Assembly: GCA_005776545.1 (NCBI GenBank)
Contig: SXOY01000144.1
Location: 1 to 8,905 of the forward strand
Direction: 5' to 3'
Length of the DNA stretch: 8,905 bases
From: Planctomycetia bacterium
Lineage (GTDB): Bacteria > Planctomycetota > Phycisphaerae > Phycisphaerales > UBA1924
Shown here: piece by piece, positions 6,442 to 8,905 of the stretch
Layout of the letters: every line of letters begins with the position of its first letter
Position numbering within the stretch: the first letter of the stretch is position 1
The notes under the pieces: model-generated
Told to the model about the DNA's origin: nothing
Database searches by the model: none
What the model saw: the letters and a program-made list of their open reading frames with translations, nothing else
Translations under genes and position numbers: made by a program

Positions 6442-7355
6442 GTGGATCGATCCGATAGGCCGCGAAGGAAGGTAAGGAACACATGTGCCGCCAGGCGGGA
6501 GGTGCGGCCACCCTCGTCGACGGTCGGATTCAACTCCATGATATCAAAACAACGAACGCGGAGGGAGGCTCCGGCGGCACGAACATGCGGCATCAGGTCT
6601 GCAGCAGTCTTGCCCTGCGGATTCATCGCGCTGACCCCTGGTGCAATACTCCCATCGAACACATCCATGTCAAAACTCACAAACAGGTCGCCCGGTGGAA
6701 GCGGATCGGTTTGGATTGAATCTGAATCAACGGTGAGCGGGTCAAGGCGTCCGCCATGAGTCTGAAACCAGGTGAACTGTTCTCGGGAGTTTACAAATGG
6801 GCTGTACCCATGCAAATGCAGTCGTTTAACGCCACATTCTTCACAGAGCCTGCGAAATGGCATTCCGCTTCCGATTGTCTCACGCACATCTAAGTGGGCA
6901 TCAAAATATAACCCATTGGCTTTTCCCATAAGCCCAAGCCCATCAAGCACACCCCGCACGAATGCAAAGGTCAGATCGTGCCCGCCTCCAATTGCGATGG
7001 GAAACAGACCGGCTTGTACAATGGCCTTGCTTGCTTCACTGATGCGCTGATGGGTTTGCGATAATGCCGAAGCATCGTTTCCGCTGACTGGATGAACATC
7101 GCCGGCATCAAAAACCGAGGGCCAATTCCAGCCAACCGGATCACATACGCCGTAACGAGAAAGTGCATCCCTAAAGGCTGTAGGGCCGTGGGCCGCGCCC
7201 GGTCTGCCGTTATTGAGCTTCACACCAAGATCATCTGGCAGCCCGAGCAACGCTACCCGACACCCGGTGTGATTGGAAGTCTGAATACCCGCAGCAAATC
7301 TACCCGCAGGAATCGCAGGCCACACCGCGGCGGAAGTGTGAGGGAATCGGCTCAT
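6420..7355 (-). CDS. hutG: Formimidoylglutamase, ureohydrolase (arginase/agmatinase) superfamily
   Basis: The probable reaction is hydrolysis of N-formimidoyl-L-glutamate to glutamate and formamide, using a pair of manganese ions in the cytoplasm. The 311-residue protein has all ureohydrolase metal ligands: His126 in GGGHD (123-127), Asp152, His154 and Asp156 in FDAHLD, and Asp229 and Asp231 in SFDMDVFD, followed by APGVSAMNP. Near the N-terminus, GVKLNNGRPGAAHGP (44-58) matches the N-x-GR-x-GA-x-x-GP pattern of HutG rather than typical agmatinases or arginases. Together with direct coupling to hutI, whose product is the HutG substrate, this supports HutG. The start ATG (7353-7355) overlaps the lysK stop as ATGA, and its end overlaps the hutI start by 22 bases. 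Because the upstream neighbours are lysine/arginine-type genes, an arginase- or agmatinase-like activity is the main alternative, less likely on motif grounds. Confidence 0.88.
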   Translation of the reverse strand: MSRFPHTSAAVWPAIPAGRFAAGIQTSNHTGCRVALLGLPDDLGVKLNNGRPGAAHGPTAFRDALSRYGVCDPVGWNWPSVFDAGDVHPVSGNDASALSQTHQRISEASKAIVQAGLFPIAIGGGHDLTFAFVRGVLDGLGLMGKANGLYFDAHLDVRETIGSGMPFRRLCEECGVKRLHLHGYSPFVNSREQFTWFQTHGGRLDPLTVDSDSIQTDPLPPGDLFVSFDMDVFDGSIAPGVSAMNPQGKTAADLMPHVRAAGASLRVRCFDIMELNPTVDEGGRTSRLAAHVFLTFLRGLSDRSTWRMATS

Positions 7356-8473
7356 GTGCCTGAGTGTAGCCCAACAAGCTCATTTGCCAGTGTGGTAATC
7401 GCTGTTGTGAGCACCTCGATAGACCGCACGTACTCAGTCAGATTTAGGTGTTCGCGCGGCGTGTGATCGAGCGAGCTGTCGCCTGCTCCATAGGCTGCAA
7501 TTGGACAATTCCAAATGGGTGCGACAACGTTCATGTCGCTCGTTCCGGTCTTGTGTTTCGGTGACGGGACCATTCCGCGGCCGCGAATTGCATGCGAAAG
7601 TGCGCGAACCACTGCATCTGAGCGATCGCTCTTGTGAGCGTGTTCATGTCCACGAAAGGTGACGGAAACGCGAGCGCTTTCTTCAAGAGCCTGCAACGAG
7701 GTTGCAAATTCCACTGGGTCCAAACCCGGCGGCAATCGAAATCCGATGTCTGCGCTGGCGGTCTCATGGTCCTGGTCCGTGCCACAACGAATTACACGCA
7801 GCCGCGTTTGCACTTGATCAAAGACACGATCGTGACCTGCGTTTCGCGTCTGAGCTAAAGCTCTTGCCGCGAACCACCAGTCTGTTACAAGTTCAGCAGC
7901 GGTTGAAGCTGGACCAGCCGAATGGGATCCCTCGCATTGGGCACTGACATGGGCAAGCAGACGTCCTTTGTAGCCGAGCGTGACTCCATTCACGCCGCTG
8001 GGTTCTCCAATGATGCAGGCTGATGGGCGATATTGAGTGGAAGCGAATCGAGCACCTTTGGATGTTGAGGCTTCCTCTTCTACCGCTCCAATCACTACTA
8101 AACGAATTCCGGGGGGAAGAGCCGCCTGGGCACCTGCACAGGCAAATGCGGCGAGCGGCCCTTTGGCATCGACACTGCCTCTGCCATGCAGAATGCAGTC
8201 TTCGACTCGCACGGGAATATTGCCGGGCACAGTGTCTATGTGTCCCAGAAGAACGATTTCCTTCGCGTCAGGCGACATGTCGCCCCGAATGCCGATAGCG
8301 TTTCCCGCTTCGTCGATGCTGGAGGAAAAACCAAGTTGGCGAAGGGCATTGGTGAAAAACTCAACAGCTGCTTCCTCTTGGCGGCTCACACTGGAAATGG
8401 AAACCAGCTCGAAGATCAGAGCGATTGCTCGTTCTGCACTTACAGGTTGAGAGGTACGAAGGGCTGTACTCAT
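7352..8473 (-). CDS. lysK: [LysW]-lysine / [LysW]-ornithine hydrolase (M20 metallopeptidase family)
   Basis: LysK cuts the finished amino acid, lysine or in some organisms ornithine, from the gamma-carboxyl of the C-terminal glutamate of the carrier protein LysW, the last step of that pathway. The 373-residue protein has the M20 di-metal site: [10 protein letters not shown] (75-84, His78 and Asp80), [10 protein letters not shown] (97-106, bridging Asp102), GAVEEEAS (129-136, general base about Glu132 and ligand Glu133), IGEPSG (155-160, Glu157) and LDHTPREHL (335-343, His337). [17 protein letters not shown] (165-172), KTGTSDMN (308-315) and GDSSLDHTP are typical of LysK rather than ArgE or DapE. 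The middle part (about 175-280) is the lid/dimerisation domain. The ATG at 8471-8473 overlaps the lysZ stop as ATGA and its own stop overlaps the hutG start in the same way, so translation of all three is probably coupled. Whether its product is lysine or ornithine, or both, cannot be read from the sequence. Confidence 0.9.
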   Translation of the reverse strand: MSTALRTSQPVSAERAIALIFELVSISSVSRQEEAAVEFFTNALRQLGFSSSIDEAGNAIGIRGDMSPDAKEIVLLGHIDTVPGNIPVRVEDCILHGRGSVDAKGPLAAFACAGAQAALPPGIRLVVIGAVEEEASTSKGARFASTQYRPSACIIGEPSGVNGVTLGYKGRLLAHVSAQCEGSHSAGPASTAAELVTDWWFAARALAQTRNAGHDRVFDQVQTRLRVIRCGTDQDHETASADIGFRLPPGLDPVEFATSLQALEESARVSVTFRGHEHAHKSDRSDAVVRALSHAIRGRGMVPSPKHKTGTSDMNVVAPIWNCPIAAYGAGDSSLDHTPREHLNLTEYVRSIEVLTTAITTLANELVGLHSGT

Positions 8474-8905
8474 TCGAACACCGTGCCGTTTCCCGCAAGT
8501 GCGCTGGAAATCGGCTCTTGTGCTCTGGCATCACCGATGATGACGCGATGCACTCCACCGGTCAGCGCTTCGCCTGCTCCCATTACCTTTTTCTTCATGC
8601 GGCCCTGCGCTGCATCTGCTGCCGCTTCGATGTTGTTTCGATCAACACGCTCAATGAGCGTTGATTCATCCGGAAACACTCTGAGAAGCCCCTTCACGTT
8701 TGACAGCAGCAAGAGCGACTCAGCTCTGAGCGCTGCCGCAGTCATCGCCGCCGCGCGATCGGCATCGACATTGATTGGCTCATGGTCGATGCTGATCGCG
8801 GGTGGCGACACCACGGGCAACAGGCCCGCGGCAAGGAGTTGTTCCAGTAATGCGATGTTGACAGTGTCTACTGTGCCGGTGAAGTCATCGCGGATCATCG
8901 TTGTG
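8470..8905 (-). CDS. lysZ: [LysW]-aminoadipate / [LysW]-glutamate kinase, C-terminal part (5' end outside window)
   Basis: LysZ phosphorylates the side-chain carboxylate of LysW-bound 2-aminoadipate (lysine route) or LysW-bound glutamate (arginine route), before the reductase LysY. Only the last 144 residues are present; the frame is open to the window edge, so the ATG-like codon at 8898 is internal. Amino-acid kinase features are seen: RDDFTGTVDTVN, then INVDADRAA in the place of ArgB's nucleotide-binding N-x-D/N-AD motif, LLLLSNVKGLL, and GRMKKKVMGAGEAL. The RMKKKV stretch and the SNV-GLL form favour LysZ over the acetylglutamate kinase ArgB, which usually has GGM-x-PK and TDV-GI there. The protein ends in GNGTVFE, the usual end of the fold. 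The stop codon TGA overlaps the lysK ATG. The neighbour lysK agrees with the LysZ call. Substrate choice between the lysine and arginine routes is open, because the N-terminal substrate-binding half is missing. Confidence 0.88.
   Translation of the reverse strand, partial: TTMIRDDFTGTVDTVNIALLEQLLAAGLLPVVSPPAISIDHEPINVDADRAAAMTAAALRAESLLLLSNVKGLLRVFPDESTLIERVDRNNIEAAADAAQGRMKKKVMGAGEALTGGVHRVIIGDARAQEPISSALAGNGTVFE

Noticed and set aside
6420..7355. Reading the ureohydrolase as agmatinase or arginase
   Set aside because: The N-x-GR-x-GA-x-x-GP pattern near the N-terminus and overlap with hutI fit formimidoylglutamase better, although substrate cannot be proven from sequence.
8470..8905. Reading the kinase fragment as acetylglutamate kinase ArgB
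   Set aside because: The RMKKKV and SNV-GLL forms and coupling to lysK favour LysZ; ArgB usually shows GGM-x-PK and TDV-GI at these places.

Overview
The window most resembles the chromosome of a planctomycete-like bacterium (Planctomycetota, possibly Phycisphaerae). The main evidence is a short ECF-type sigma factor encoded back to back with a large membrane-anchored Ser/Thr kinase that carries TPR repeats, an arrangement common in that phylum. The TTG starts with good Shine-Dalgarno sequences fit but do not prove this. The assignment is an inference from gene content; the window has no rRNA or other phylogenetic marker. I see no tRNA or rRNA gene, insertion sequence, CRISPR array, prophage gene or long repeat. 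Coding density is high and the longest gene-free stretch is about 174 bases.

Left region (1-1403, minus strand): the 5' part of a dicarboxylate/amino-acid:cation symporter gene leaves the window on the left. It lies downstream of a 190-residue ECF-like sigma factor gene, and the 93-base gap between them holds a perfect 6-bp inverted repeat and a C-rich stretch. Centre-left (1404-4238): a 174-base divergent intergenic region with a four-tract G-quadruplex motif and an extended -10 candidate, then a plus-strand gene for an 886-residue kinase: an unassigned N-terminal extension, a complete Hanks-type kinase domain, one membrane helix and a C-terminal TPR region.

Right region (4290-8905, minus strand): a tightly packed gene row, read in transcription order as lysZ (3' part only), lysK, hutG, hutI, map. 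The junctions lysZ/lysK and lysK/hutG are 4-base ATGA overlaps and hutG/hutI overlap by 22 bases, so these four genes very likely share one transcript with coupled translation. map follows after 88 bases and converges with the kinase gene. LysZ and LysK belong to the LysW carrier-protein route to lysine (and in some organisms arginine). HutI and HutG are the last two enzymes of histidine degradation to glutamate. The joining of an amino-acid biosynthetic route to a catabolic route is the most interesting feature. A plausible but untested link is that the glutamate made by HutG enters the carrier-bound arginine/ornithine or lysine pathway.

Nothing here proves a wholly new system. The best leads are the lys/hut operon, an Asp-to-Asn change at a metal-ligand position of HutI, and the sigma/kinase pair with its G-rich divergent control region.
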